Source: Oscheius dolichura (taxonomy: Eukaryota; Nematoda; Chromadorea; Rhabditida; Rhabditidae). From it: a DNA stretch of 64,000 bases. A program made the position numbers and the translations under genes. The stretch spans positions 186,001 to 250,000 of the forward strand of contig OW051495.1 of assembly GCA_932521035.1 (NCBI GenBank). The letters are read 5' to 3'. The notes under the pieces were generated by a model. That model worked only from the letters and a program-made list of their open reading frames with translations. It was not told the origin of the DNA and did no database searches. Every line of letters starts with the position of its first letter. The stretch's first letter is position 1. Below, piece by piece: positions 26,301-38,700 of this stretch.

Positions 26301-29300
26301 GGTTCTACCATCAATTTTTTAGGGCTAACGGATTCTACCATCAATTTTTTAGGGCTAACGGGTTCCTCCATCAATTTTTTAGGGCTAACGGGTTCCTCCA
26401 TCAATTTTTTAGGGCTAACGGGTTCTTCCATCAATTGTTTAGGGCTAACGGATTTTACCATCAATTTTTTAGGGCTAACGGGTTCTACCATCAATTTTTT
26501 AGGGCTAACGGATTCTACCATCAATTTTTTAGGGCTAACGGGTTCCTCCATCAATTTTTTAGGGCTAACGGGTTCCTCCATCAATTTTTTAGGGCTAACG
26601 GATTCTACCATCAATTTTTTAGGGCTAACGGATTCTACCATCAATTTTTTAGGGCTAACGGATTCTACCATCAATTTTTTAGGGCTAACGGGTTCCTCCA
26701 TCAATTTTTTAGGGCTAACGGGTTCTTCCATCAATTTTTTAGGGCTAACGGGTTCCTCCATCAATTTTTTAGGGCTAACGGGTTCTACCATCAATTTTTT
26801 AGGGCTAACGGGTTCCTCCATCAATTTTTTAGGGCTAACGGATTCTACCATCAATTTTTTAGGGCTAACGGGTTCCTCCATCAATTTTTTAGGGCTAACG
26901 GGTTCCTCCATCAATTTTTTAGGGCTAACGGGTTCTACCATCAATTTTTTAGGGCTAACGGGTTCCTCCATCAATTTTTTAGGGCTAACGGGTTCCTCCA
27001 TCAATTTTTTAGGGCTAACGGATTCTACCATCAATTTTTTAGGGCTAACGGGTTCTTCCATCAATTTTTTAGGGCTAACGGGTTCCTCCATCAATTTTTT
27101 AGGGCTAACGGATTCTACCATCAATTTTTTAGGGCTAACGGGTTCTACCATCAATTTTTTAGGGCTAACGGGTTCTACCATCAATTTTTTAGGGCTAACG
27201 GATTCTACCATCAATTTTTTAGGGCTAACGGATTCTACCATCAATTTTTTAGGGCTAACGGATTCTACCATCAATTTTTTAGGGCTAACGGGTTCTACCA
27301 TCAATTTTTTAGGGCTAACGGATTCTACCATCAATTTTTTAGGGCTAACGGGTTCCTCCATCAATTTTTTAGGGCTAACGGGTTCTACCATCAATTTTTT
27401 AGGGCTAACGGGTTCTACCATCAATTTTTTAGGGCTAACGGATTCTTCCATCAATTTTTTAGCGCTAACGGGTTCTACCATCAATTTTTTAGGGCTAACG
27501 GGTTCTACCATCAATTTTTTAGGGCTAACGGGTTCTTCCATCAATTTTTTAGGGCTAACGGATTTTACCATCAATTTTTTAGGGCTAACGGGTTCTTCCA
27601 TCAATTTTTTAGGGCTAACGGATTTTACCATCAATTTTTTAGGGCTAACGGATTCTTCCATCAATTTTTTAGGGCTAACGGATTCTACCATCAATTTTTT
27701 AGGGCTAACGGATTCTACCATCAATTTTTTAGGGCTAACGGATTCTTCCATCAATTTTTTAGGGCTAACGGGTTCCTCCATCAATTTTTTAGGGCTAACG
27801 GGTTCCTCCATCAATTTTTTAGGGCTAACGGGTTCCTCCATCAATTTTTTAGGGCTAACGGGTTCTACCATCAATTTTTTAGGGCTAACGGATTCTACCA
27901 TCAATTTTTTAGGGCTAACGGGTTCCTCCATCAATTTTTTAGGGCTAACGGGTTCTACCATCAATTTTTTAGGGCTAACGGGTTCTACCATCAATTTTTT
28001 AGGGCTAACGGATTCTACCATCAATTTTTTAGGGCTAACGGGTTCCTCCATCAATTTTTTAGGGCTAACGGGTTCTTCCATCAATTTTTTAGGGCTAACG
28101 GGTTCTTCCATCAATTTTTTAGGGCTAACGGGTTCCTCCATCAATTTTTTAGGGCTAACGGATTTTACCATCAATTTTTTAGGGCTAACGGATTCTACCA
28201 TCAATTTTTTAGGGCTAACGGGTTCTACCATCAATTTTTTAGGGCTAACGGGTTCTTCCATCAATTGTTTAGGGCTAACGGGTTCTACCATCAATATTTT
28301 AGGGCTAACGGGTTCCTCCATCAATTTTTTAGGGCTAACGGGTTCCTCCATCAATTTTTTAGGGCTAACGGGTTCCTCCATCAATTTTTTAGGGCTAACG
28401 GATTCTACCATCAATTTTTTAGGGCTAACGGGTTCTACCATCAATTTTTTAGGGCTAACGGATTCTACCATCAATTTTTTAGGGCTAACGGATTCTACCA
28501 TCAATTTTTTAGGGCTAACGGGTTCTACCATCAATTTTTTAGGGCTAACGGGTTCTACCATCAATTTTTTAGGGCTAACCGTTTCTCTCGTTTTCTTCAA
28601 TCAATTTTTTAGGGCTAACGGGTTCTACCATCAATTTTTTAGGGCTAACGGATTCTTCCATCAATTTTTTAGGGCTAACGGATTTTACCATCAATTTTTT
28701 AGGGCTAACGGGTTCTACCATCAATTTTTTAGGGCTAACGGGTTCCTCCATCAATTTTTTAGGGCTAACGGGTTCTACCATCAATTTTTTAGGGCTAACG
28801 GGTTCTACCATCAATTTTTTAGGGCTAACGGATTTTACCATCAATTTTTTAGGGCTAACGGATTCTACCATCAATTTTTTAGGGCTAACGGATTCTACCA
28901 TCAATTTTTTAGGGCTAACGGGTTCCTCCATCAATTTTTTAGCGCTAACGGGTTTCTCCATCAATTTTTTTAGGGCTAACGGATTCTACCATCAATTTTT
29001 TAGGGCTAACGGGTTCTACCATCAATTTTTTAGGGCTAACGGGTTCTACCATCAATTTTTTAGGGCTAACGGGTTCTACCATCAATTTTTTAGGGCTAAC
29101 GGGTTCCTCCATCAATTTTTTAGGGCTAACGGGTTCTACCATCAATTTTTTAGGGCTAACGGGTTCCTCCATCAATTTTTTAGGGCTAACGGGTTCTACC
29201 ATCAATTTTTTAGGGCTAACGGATTTTACCATCAATTTTTTAGGGCTAACGGATTCTACCATCAATTTTTTAGGGCTAACGGATTCTACCATCAATTTTT

Positions 29301-32300
29301 TAGGGCTAACGGGTTCCTCCATCAATTTTTTAGCGCTAACGGGTTTCTCCATCAATTTTTTTAGGGCTAACGGATTCTACCATCAATTTTTTAGGGCTAA
29401 CGGGTTCTACCATCAATTTTTTAGGGCTAACGGGTTCTACCATCAATTTTTTAGGGCTAACGGGTTCTACCATCAATTTTTTAGGGCTAACGGGTTCCTC
29501 CATCAATTTTTTAGGGCTAACGGGTTCTACCATCAATTTTTTAGGGCTAACGGGTTCCTCCATCAATTTTTTAGGGCTAACGGGTTCCTCCATCAATTTT
29601 TTAGGGCTAACGGATTCTACCATCAATTTTTTAGGGCTAACGGGTTCCTCCATCAATTTTTTAGGGCTAACGGATTCTACCATCAATTTTTTAGGGCTAA
29701 CGGATTCTACCATCAATTTTTTAGGGCTAACGGGTTCCTCCATCAATTTTTTAGGGCTAACGGATTCTACCATCAATTTTTTAGGGCTAACGGGTTCTAC
29801 CATCAATTTTTTAGGGTTAACGGGTTCCTCCATCAATTTTTTAGGGCTAACGGGTTCCTCCATCAATTTTTTAGGGCTAACGGGTTCCTCCATCAATTTT
29901 TTAGGGCTAACGGGTTCCTCCATCAATTTTTTAGGGCTAACGGGTTCTACCATCAATTTTTTAGGGCTAACGGATTCTACCATCAATTTTTTAGGGCTAA
30001 CGGATTCTACCATCAATTTTTTAGGGCTAACGGATTCTACCGTCAATTTTTTAGGGCTAACGGGTTCTACCATCAATTTTTTAGGGCTAACGGGTTCTTC
30101 CATCAATTGTTTAGGGCTAACGGATTTTACCATCAATTTTTTAGGGCTAACGGGTTCTACCATCAATTTTTTAGGGCTAACGGATTCTTCCATCAATTTT
30201 TTAGGGCTAACGGGTTCTACCATCAATTTTTTAGGGCTAACGGGTTCCTCCATCAATTTTTTAGGGCTAACGGGTTCCTCCATCAATTTTTTAGGGCTAA
30301 CGGATTCTACCATCAATTTTTTAGGGCTAACGGATTCTACCATCAATTTTTTAGGGCTAACGGATTCTACCATCAATTTTTTAGGGCTAACGGGTTCCTC
30401 CATCAATTTTTTAGGGCTAACGGGTTCTTCCATCAATTTTTTAGGGCTAACGGGTTCCTCCATCAATTTTTTAGGGCTAACGGGTTCCTCCATCAATTTT
30501 TTAGGGCTAACGGGTTCCTCCATCAATTTTTTAGGGCTAACGGGTTCCTCCATCAATTTTTTAGGGCTAACGGATTCTACCATCAATTTTTTAGGGCTAA
30601 CGGGTTCTACCATCAATTTTTTAGGGCTAACGGGTTCCTCCATCAATTTTTTAGGGCTAACGGGTTCTTCCATCAATTTTTTAGGGCTAACGGGTTCCTC
30701 CATCAATTTTTTAGGGCTAACGGGTTCCTCCATCAATTTTTTAGGGCTAACGGGTTCCTCCATCAATTTTTTAGGGCTAACGGATTCTACCATCAATTTT
30801 TTAGGGCTAACGGGTTCCTCCATCAATTTTTTAGGGCTAACGGGTTCCTCCATCAATTTTTTAGGGCTAACGGATTCTACCATCAATTTTTTAGGGCTAA
30901 CGGGTTCCTCCATCAATTTTTTAGGGCTAACGGGTTCTACCATCAATTTTTTAGGGCTAACGGGTTCTTCCATCAATTTTTTAGGGCTAACGGATTCTAC
31001 CATCAATTTTTTAGGGCTAACGGGTTCTTCCATCAATTTTTTAGGGCTAACGGATTTTACCATCAATTTTTTAGGGCTAACGGGTTCCTCCATCAATTTT
31101 TTAGGGCTAACGGATTCTACCATCAATTTTTTAGGGCTAACGGGTTCTACCATCAATTTTTTAGGGCTAACGGGTTCTTCCATCAATTTTTTAGGGCTAA
31201 CGGATTTTACCATCAATTTTTTAGGGCTAACGGGTTCTTCCATCAATTTTTTAGGGCTAACGGATTTTACCATCAATTTTTTAGGGCTAACGGATTCTTC
31301 CATCAATTTTTTAGGGCTAACGGATTCTACCATCAATATTTTAGGGCTAACGGATTCTACCATCAATTTTTTAGGGCTAACGGATTCTTCCATCAATTTT
31401 TTAGGGCTAACGGGTTCCTCCATCAATTTTTTAGGGCTAACGGGTTCCTCCATCAATTTTTTAGGGCTAACGGGTTCCTCCATCAATTTTTTAGGGCTAA
31501 CGGGTTCTACCATCAATTTTTTAGGGCTAACGGATTCTACCATCAATTTTTTAGGGCTAACGGGTTCTACCATCAATTTTTTAGGGCTAACGGATTCTAC
31601 CATCAATTTTTTAGGGCTAACGGGTTCCTCCATCAATTTTTTAGGGCTAACGGGTTCCTCCATCAATTTTTTAGGGCTAACGGGTTCTTCCATCAATTGT
31701 TTAGGGCTAACGGATTTTACCATCAATTTTTTAGGGCTAACGGGTTCTACCATCAATTTTTTAGGGCTAACGGATTCTACCATCAATTTTTTAGGGCTAA
31801 CGGGTTCCTCCATCAATTTTTTAGGGCTAACGGGTTCCTCCATCAATTTTTTAGGGCTAACGGATTCTACCATCAATTTTTTAGGGCTAACGGATTCTAC
31901 CATCAATTTTTTAGGGCTAACGGATTCTACCATCAATTTTTTAGGGCTAACGGGTTCCTCCATCAATTTTTTAGGGCTAACGGGTTCTTCCATCAATTTT
32001 TTAGGGCTAACGGGTTCCTCCATCAATTTTTTAGGGCTAACGGGTTCTACCATCAATTTTTTAGGGCTAACGGGTTCCTCCATCAATTTTTTAGGGCTAA
32101 CGGATTCTACCATCAATTTTTTAGGGCTAACGGGTTCCTCCATCAATTTTTTAGGGCTAACGGGTTCCTCCATCAATTTTTTAGGGCTAACGGGTTCTAC
32201 CATCAATTTTTTAGGGCTAACGGGTTCCTCCATCAATTTTTTAGGGCTAACGGGTTCCTCCATCAATTTTTTAGGGCTAACGGATTCTACCATCAATTTT

Positions 32301-34772
32301 TTAGGGCTAACGGGTTCTTCCATCAATTTTTTAGGGCTAACGGGTTCCTCCATCAATTTTTTAGGGCTAACGGATTCTACCATCAATTTTTTAGGGCTAA
32401 CGGGTTCTACCATCAATTTTTTAGGGCTAACGGGTTCTACCATCAATTTTTTAGGGCTAACGGATTCTACCATCAATTTTTTAGGGCTAACGGATTCTAC
32501 CATCAATTTTTTAGGGCTAACGGATTCTACCATCAATTTTTTAGGGCTAACGGGTTCTACCATCAATTTTTTAGGGCTAACGGATTCTACCATCAATTTT
32601 TTAGGGCTAACGGGTTCCTCCATCAATTTTTTAGGGCTAACGGGTTCTACCATCAATTTTTTAGGGCTAACGGGTTCTACCATCAATTTTTTAGGGCTAA
32701 CGGATTCTTCCATCAATTTTTTAGCGCTAACGGGTTCTACCATCAATTTTTTAGGGCTAACGGGTTCTACCATCAATTTTTTAGGGCTAACGGGTTCTTC
32801 CATCAATTTTTTAGGGCTAACGGATTTTACCATCAATTTTTTAGGGCTAACGGGTTCTTCCATCAATTTTTTAGGGCTAACGGATTTTACCATCAATTTT
32901 TTAGGGCTAACGGATTCTTCCATCAATTTTTTAGGGCTAACGGATTCTACCATCAATTTTTTAGGGCTAACGGATTCTACCATCAATTTTTTAGGGCTAA
33001 CGGATTCTTCCATCAATTTTTTAGGGCTAACGGGTTCCTCCATCAATTTTTTAGGGCTAACGGGTTCCTCCATCAATTTTTTAGGGCTAACGGGTTCCTC
33101 CATCAATTTTTTAGGGCTAACGGGTTCTACCATCAATTTTTTAGGGCTAACGGATTCTACCATCAATTTTTTAGGGCTAACGGGTTCCTCCATCAATTTT
33201 TTAGGGCTAACGGGTTCTACCATCAATTTTTTAGGGCTAACGGGTTCTACCATCAATTTTTTAGGGCTAACGGATTCTACCATCAATTTTTTAGGGCTAA
33301 CGGGTTCCTCCATCAATTTTTTAGGGCTAACGGGTTCTTCCATCAATTTTTTAGGGCTAACGGGTTCTTCCATCAATTTTTTAGGGCTAACGGGTTCCTC
33401 CATCAATTTTTTAGGGCTAACGGATTTTACCATCAATTTTTTAGGGCTAACGGATTCTACCATCAATTTTTTAGGGCTAACGGGTTCTACCATCAATTTT
33501 TTAGGGCTAACGGGTTCTTCCATCAATTGTTTAGGGCTAACGGGTTCTACCATCAATATTTTAGGGCTAACGGGTTCCTCCATCAATTTTTTAGGGCTAA
33601 CGGGTTCCTCCATCAATTTTTTAGGGCTAACGGGTTCCTCCATCAATTTTTTAGGGCTAACGGATTCTACCATCAATTTTTTAGGGCTAACGGGTTCTAC
33701 CATCAATTTTTTAGGGCTAACGGATTCTACCATCAATTTTTTAGGGCTAACGGATTCTACCATCAATTTTTTAGGGCTAACGGGTTCTACCATCAATTTT
33801 TTAGGGCTAACGGGTTCTACCATCAATTTTTTAGGGCTAACCGTTTCTCTCGTTTTCTTCAATCAATTTTTTAGGGCTAACGGGTTCTACCATCAATTTT
33901 TTAGGGCTAACGGATTCTTCCATCAATTTTTTAGGGCTAACGGATTTTACCATCAATTTTTTAGGGCTAACGGGTTCTGCCATCAATTTTTTAGGGCTAA
34001 CGGGTTCTACCATCAATTTTTTAGGGCTAACGGATTCTACCATCAATTTTTTAGGGCTAACGGATTCTACCATCAATTTTTTAGGGCTAACGGGTTCTAC
34101 CATCAATTTTTTAGGGCTAACGGATTTTACCATCAATTTTTTAGGGCTAACGGATTCTACCATCAATTTTTTAGGGCTAACGGATTCTACCATCAATTTT
34201 TTAGGGCTAACGGGTTCCTCCATCAATTTTTTAGCGCTAACGGGTTTCTCCATCAATTTTTTAGGGCTAACGGATTCTACCATCAATTTTTTAGGGCTAA
34301 CGGGTTCTACCATCAATTTTTTAGGGCTAACGGGTTCTACCATCAATTTTTTAGGGCTAACGGGTTCTACCATCAATTTTTTAGGGCTAACGGGTTCCTC
34401 CATCAATTTTTTAGGGCTAACGGGTTCTACCATCAATTTTTTAGGGCTAACGGGTTCCTCCATCAATTTTTTAGGGCTAACGGGTTCCTCCATCAATTTT
34501 TTAGGGCTAACGGATTCTACCATCAATTTTTTAGGGCTAACGGGTTCCTCCATCAATTTTTTAGGGCTAACGGATTCTACCATCAATTTTTTAGGGCTAA
34601 CGGATTCTACCATCAATTTTTTAGGGCTAACGGATTCTACCATCAATTTTTTAGGGCTAACGGATTCTACCATCAATTTTTTAGGGCTAACGGGTTCTAC
34701 CATCAATTTTTTAGGGCTAACGGGTTCTACCATCAATTTTTTAGGGCTAACCGTTTCTCTCGTTTTCTTCAA
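23311..34772 (+). repeat. Sat2 higher-order repeat, 5,262-bp period, with 40-bp marker units
   Basis: A unique 40-bp unit ending GTTTCTCTCGTTTTCTTCAA occurs three times: 28,561-28,600, 33,823-33,862 and 34,733-34,772. The first two are 5,262 bp apart and the last two 910 bp apart. To the left of each of the first two markers, the order of variant units is the same for more than a hundred units, apart from small deletions in the second copy. Two copies of a linked pair (AGCGCTAACGGGTTTCTCC followed by a unit with seven T) lie 391 bp apart near 28,950 and 29,340. This shows repeated unequal exchange at several scales. Confidence 0.88.
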
Positions 34773-35785
34773 TCAATTTTTTAGGGCTAACGGGTTCTAC
34801 CATCAATTTTTTAGGGCTAACGGATTCTTCCATCAATTTTTTAGGGCTAACGGATTTTACCATCAATTTTTTAGGGCTAACGGGTTCTGCCATCAATTTT
34901 TTAGGGCTAACGGGTTCTACCATCAATTTTTTAGGGCTAACGGATTCTACCATCAATTTTTTAGGGCTAACGGATTCTACCATCAATTTTTTAGGGCTAA
35001 CGGGTTCTACCATCAATTTTTTAGGGCTAACGGATTTTACCATCAATTTTTTAGGGCTAACGGATTCTACCATCAATTTTTTAGGGCTAACGGATTCTAC
35101 CATCAATTTTTTAGGGCTAACGGGTTCCTCCATCAATTTTTTAGCGCTAACGGGTTTCTCCATCAATTTTTTAGGGCTAACGGATTCTACCATCAATTTT
35201 TTAGGGCTAACGGGTTCTACCATCAATTTTTTAGGGCTAACGGGTTCTACCATCAATTTTTTAGGGCTAACGGGTTCTACCATCAATTTTTTAGGGCTAA
35301 CGGGTTCCTCCATCAATTTTTTAGGGCTAACGGGTTCTACCATCAATTTTTTAGGGCTAACGGGTTCCTCCATCAATTTTTTAGGGCTAACGGGTTCCTC
35401 CATCAATTTTTTAGGGCTAACGGATTCTACCATCAATTTTTTAGGGCTAACGGATTCTACCATCAATTTTTTAGGGCTAACGGATTCTACCATCAATTTT
35501 TTAGGGCTAACGGGTTCCTCCATCAATTTTTTAGGGCTAACGGATTCTACCATCAATTTTTTAGGGCTAACGGGTTCTACCATCAATTTTTTAGGGCTAA
35601 CGGGTTCCTCCATCAATTTTTTAGGGCTAACGGGTTCCTCCATCAATTTTTTAGGGCTAACGGATTCTTCCATCAATTTTTTAGGGCTAACGGGTTCTAC
35701 CATCAATTTTTTAGGGCTAACGGATTCTTCCATCAATTTTTTAGGGCTAACGGGTTCTACCATCAATTTTTTAGGGCTAACGGAT
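23311..35785 (+). repeat. Sat2: 30-bp satellite array
   Basis: About 415 units of 30 bp start TCAATTTTTTAGGGCTAACG and continue GGTTCCTCCA. Roughly the first 20 bases are nearly invariant. Variation sits in the last ten: GGTTCCTCCA, GGTTCTTCCA, GGTTCTACCA, GATTCTACCA, GATTTTACCA and GATTCTTCCA. Rare units carry AATTGTTT, AATATTTT, AGCGCTAACG or AGGGTTAACG. The junction with Sat1 is a fused T-run at 23,305-23,311. The junction with Sat3 falls at a shared GGAT around 35,782-35,785. Because 30 is a multiple of three, one plus frame and one minus frame stay open for thousands of bases; I treat this as a by-product (see findings). Confidence 0.98.
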
Positions 35786-38700
35786 ATCCACCATAAAAAA
35801 AAGACAGCTGGATTGATCCACCATAAAAAAGACAGGGGGGTCTATCATCCATAAAAAAAGACAGGGGGGTCTATCATCCATAAAAAAAGACAGGGGGGTC
35901 TATCATCCATAAAAAAAGACAGGGGGGTCTATCATCCATAAAAAAAGACAGGGGGGTCTATCATCCATAAAAAAAGACAGGGGGGTCTATCATCCATAAA
36001 AAAAGACAGGGGGGTCTATCCACTATAAAAAAAGACAGGGGGGTCTATCATCCATAAAAAAAGACAGCTGGATTGATCCACCATAAAAAAAGACAGGGGG
36101 GTCTATCCACCATAAAAAAAGACAGGGGGGTCTATCCACCATAAAAAAAGACAGGGGGGTCTATCCACCATAAAAAAAGACAGCTGGATTGATCCACCAT
36201 AAAAAAAGACAGGGGGGTCTATCCACCATAAAAAAAGACAGGGGGGTCTATCCACCATAAAAAAAGACAGCTGGATTGATCCACCATAAAAAAAAGACAG
36301 GGGGGTCTATCATCCATAAAAAAAGACAGGGGGGTCTATCCACCATAAAAAAAGACAGGGGGGTCTATCCACCATAAAAAAAGACAGCGGGATTGATCCA
36401 CCATAAAAAAAGACAGGGGGGTCTATCCACCATAAAAAAAGACAGGGGGGTCTATCCACCATAAAAAAAGACAGCTGGATTGATCCACCATAAAAAAAAG
36501 ACAGGGGGGTCTATCCACCATAAAAAAGACAGCTGGATTGATCCACCATAAAAAAAAGACAGGGGGGTCTATCCACCATAAAAATGACAGCTGGATTGAT
36601 CCACCATAAAAAAAAGACAGGGGGGTCTATCATCCATAAAAAAAGACAGGGGGGTCTATCCACCATAAAAAAAGACAGGGGGGTCTATCATCCATAAAAA
36701 AAGACAGGGGGGTCTATCATCCATAAAAAAAGACAGGGGGGTCTATCATCCATAAAAAAAGACAGGGGGGTCTATCATCCATAAAAAAAGACAGGGGGGT
36801 CTATCATCCATAAAAAAAGACAGGGGGGTCTATCATCCATAAAAAAAGACAGGGGGGTCTATCATCCATAAAAAAAGACAGGGGGGTCTATCATCCATAA
36901 AAAAAGACAGGGGGGTCTATCATCCATAAAAAAAGACAGGGGGGTCTATCCACCATAAAAAAAGACAGGGGGGTCTATCCACCATAAAAAAAGACAGGGG
37001 GGTCTATCATCCATAAAAAAAGACAGGGGGGTCTATCCACCATAAAAAAAGACAGGGGGGTCTATCATCCATAAAAAAAGACAGGGGGGTCTATCCACCA
37101 TAAAAAAAAGACAGCTGGATTGATCCACCATAAAAAAAGACAGGGGGGTCTATCATCCATAAAAAAAGACAGGGGGGTCTATCATCCATAAAAAAAGACA
37201 GGGGGGTCTATCCACCATAAAAAAAGACAGGGGGGTCTATCCACCATAAAAAAAGACAGCTGGATTGATCCACCATAAAAAAAGACAGGGGGGTCTATCA
37301 TCCATAAAAAAAGACAGGGGGGTCTATCATCCATAAAAAAAGACAGGGGGGTCTATCATCCATAAAAAAAGACAGGGGGGTCTATCCACCATAAAAAAAG
37401 ACAGGGGGGTCTATCCACCATAAAAAAAGACAGGGGGGTCTATCATCCATAAAAAAAGACAGGGGGGTCTATCCACCATAAAAAAAGACAGGGGGGTCTA
37501 TCATCCATAAAAAAAGACAGGGGGGTCTATCCACCATAAAAAAAGACAGGGGGGTCTATCCACCATAAAAAAAGACAGGGGGGTCTATCCACCATAAAAA
37601 AAGACAGCTGGATTGATCCACCATAAAAAAAGACAGGGGGGTCTATCCACCATAAAAAAAGACAGGGGGGTCTATCATCCATAAAAAAAGACAGGGGGGT
37701 CTATCATCCATAAAAAAAGACAGGGGGGTCTATCATCCATAAAAAAAGACAGGGGGGTCTATCCACCATAAAAAAGACAGGGGGGTCTATCCACCATAAA
37801 AAAAGACAGCTGGATTGATCCACCATAAAAAAAGACAGGGGGGTCTATCCACCATAAAAAAAGACAGGGGGGTCTATCATCCATAAAAAAAGACAGGGGG
37901 GTCTATCATCCATAAAAAAAGACAGGGGGGTCTATCATCCATAAAAAAAGACAGGGGGGTCTATCATCCATAAAAAAAGACAGGGGGGTCTATCATCCAT
38001 AAAAAAAGACAGGGGGGTCTATCATCCATAAAAAAAGACAGGGGGGTCTATCATCCATAAAAAAAGACAGGGGGGTCTATCATCCATAAAAAAAGACAGG
38101 GGGGTCTATCATCCATAAAAAAAGACAGGGGGGTCTATCCACCATAAAAAAAGACAGGGGGGTCTATCCACCATAAAAAAAGACAGGGGGGTCTATCATC
38201 CATAAAAAAAGACAGGGGGGTCTATCCACCATAAAAAAAGACAGGGGGGTCTATCATCCATAAAAAAAGACAGGGGGGTCTATCCACCATAAAAAAAAGA
38301 CAGCTGGATTGATCCACCATAAAAAAAGACAGGGGGGTCTATCATCCATAAAAAAAGACAGGGGGGTCTATCATCCATAAAAAAAGACAGGGGGGTCTAT
38401 CCACCATAAAAAAAGACAGGGGGGTCTATCCACCATAAAAAAAGACAGCTGGATTGATCCACCATAAAAAAAGACAGGGGGGTCTATCATCCATAAAAAA
38501 AGACAGGGGGGTCTATCCACCATAAAAAAAGACAGGGGGGTCTATCCACCATAAAAAAAGACAGGGGGGTCTATCCACCATAAAAAAAGACAGCTGGATT
38601 GATCCACCATAAAAAAAGACAGGGGGGTCTATCCACCATAAAAAAAGACAGGGGGGTCTATCATCCATAAAAAAAGACAGGGGGGTCTATCATCCATAAA

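Noticed and set aside
23213..35766. Series of very long open frames over Sat2 as giant repeat-protein genes
   Set aside because: A 30-bp unit with no stop is open by arithmetic. Two plus frames and one minus frame are open at once, frames run out of the array at the edges, and substitutions show no synonymous bias. Kept only as a finding to test.
23311..35785. TTAGGG in every Sat2 unit as a vertebrate-type telomere
   Set aside because: It occurs once per 30-bp unit and never in tandem. It is part of a longer word that aligns with the TTAGGCTTAAC segment of Sat4.
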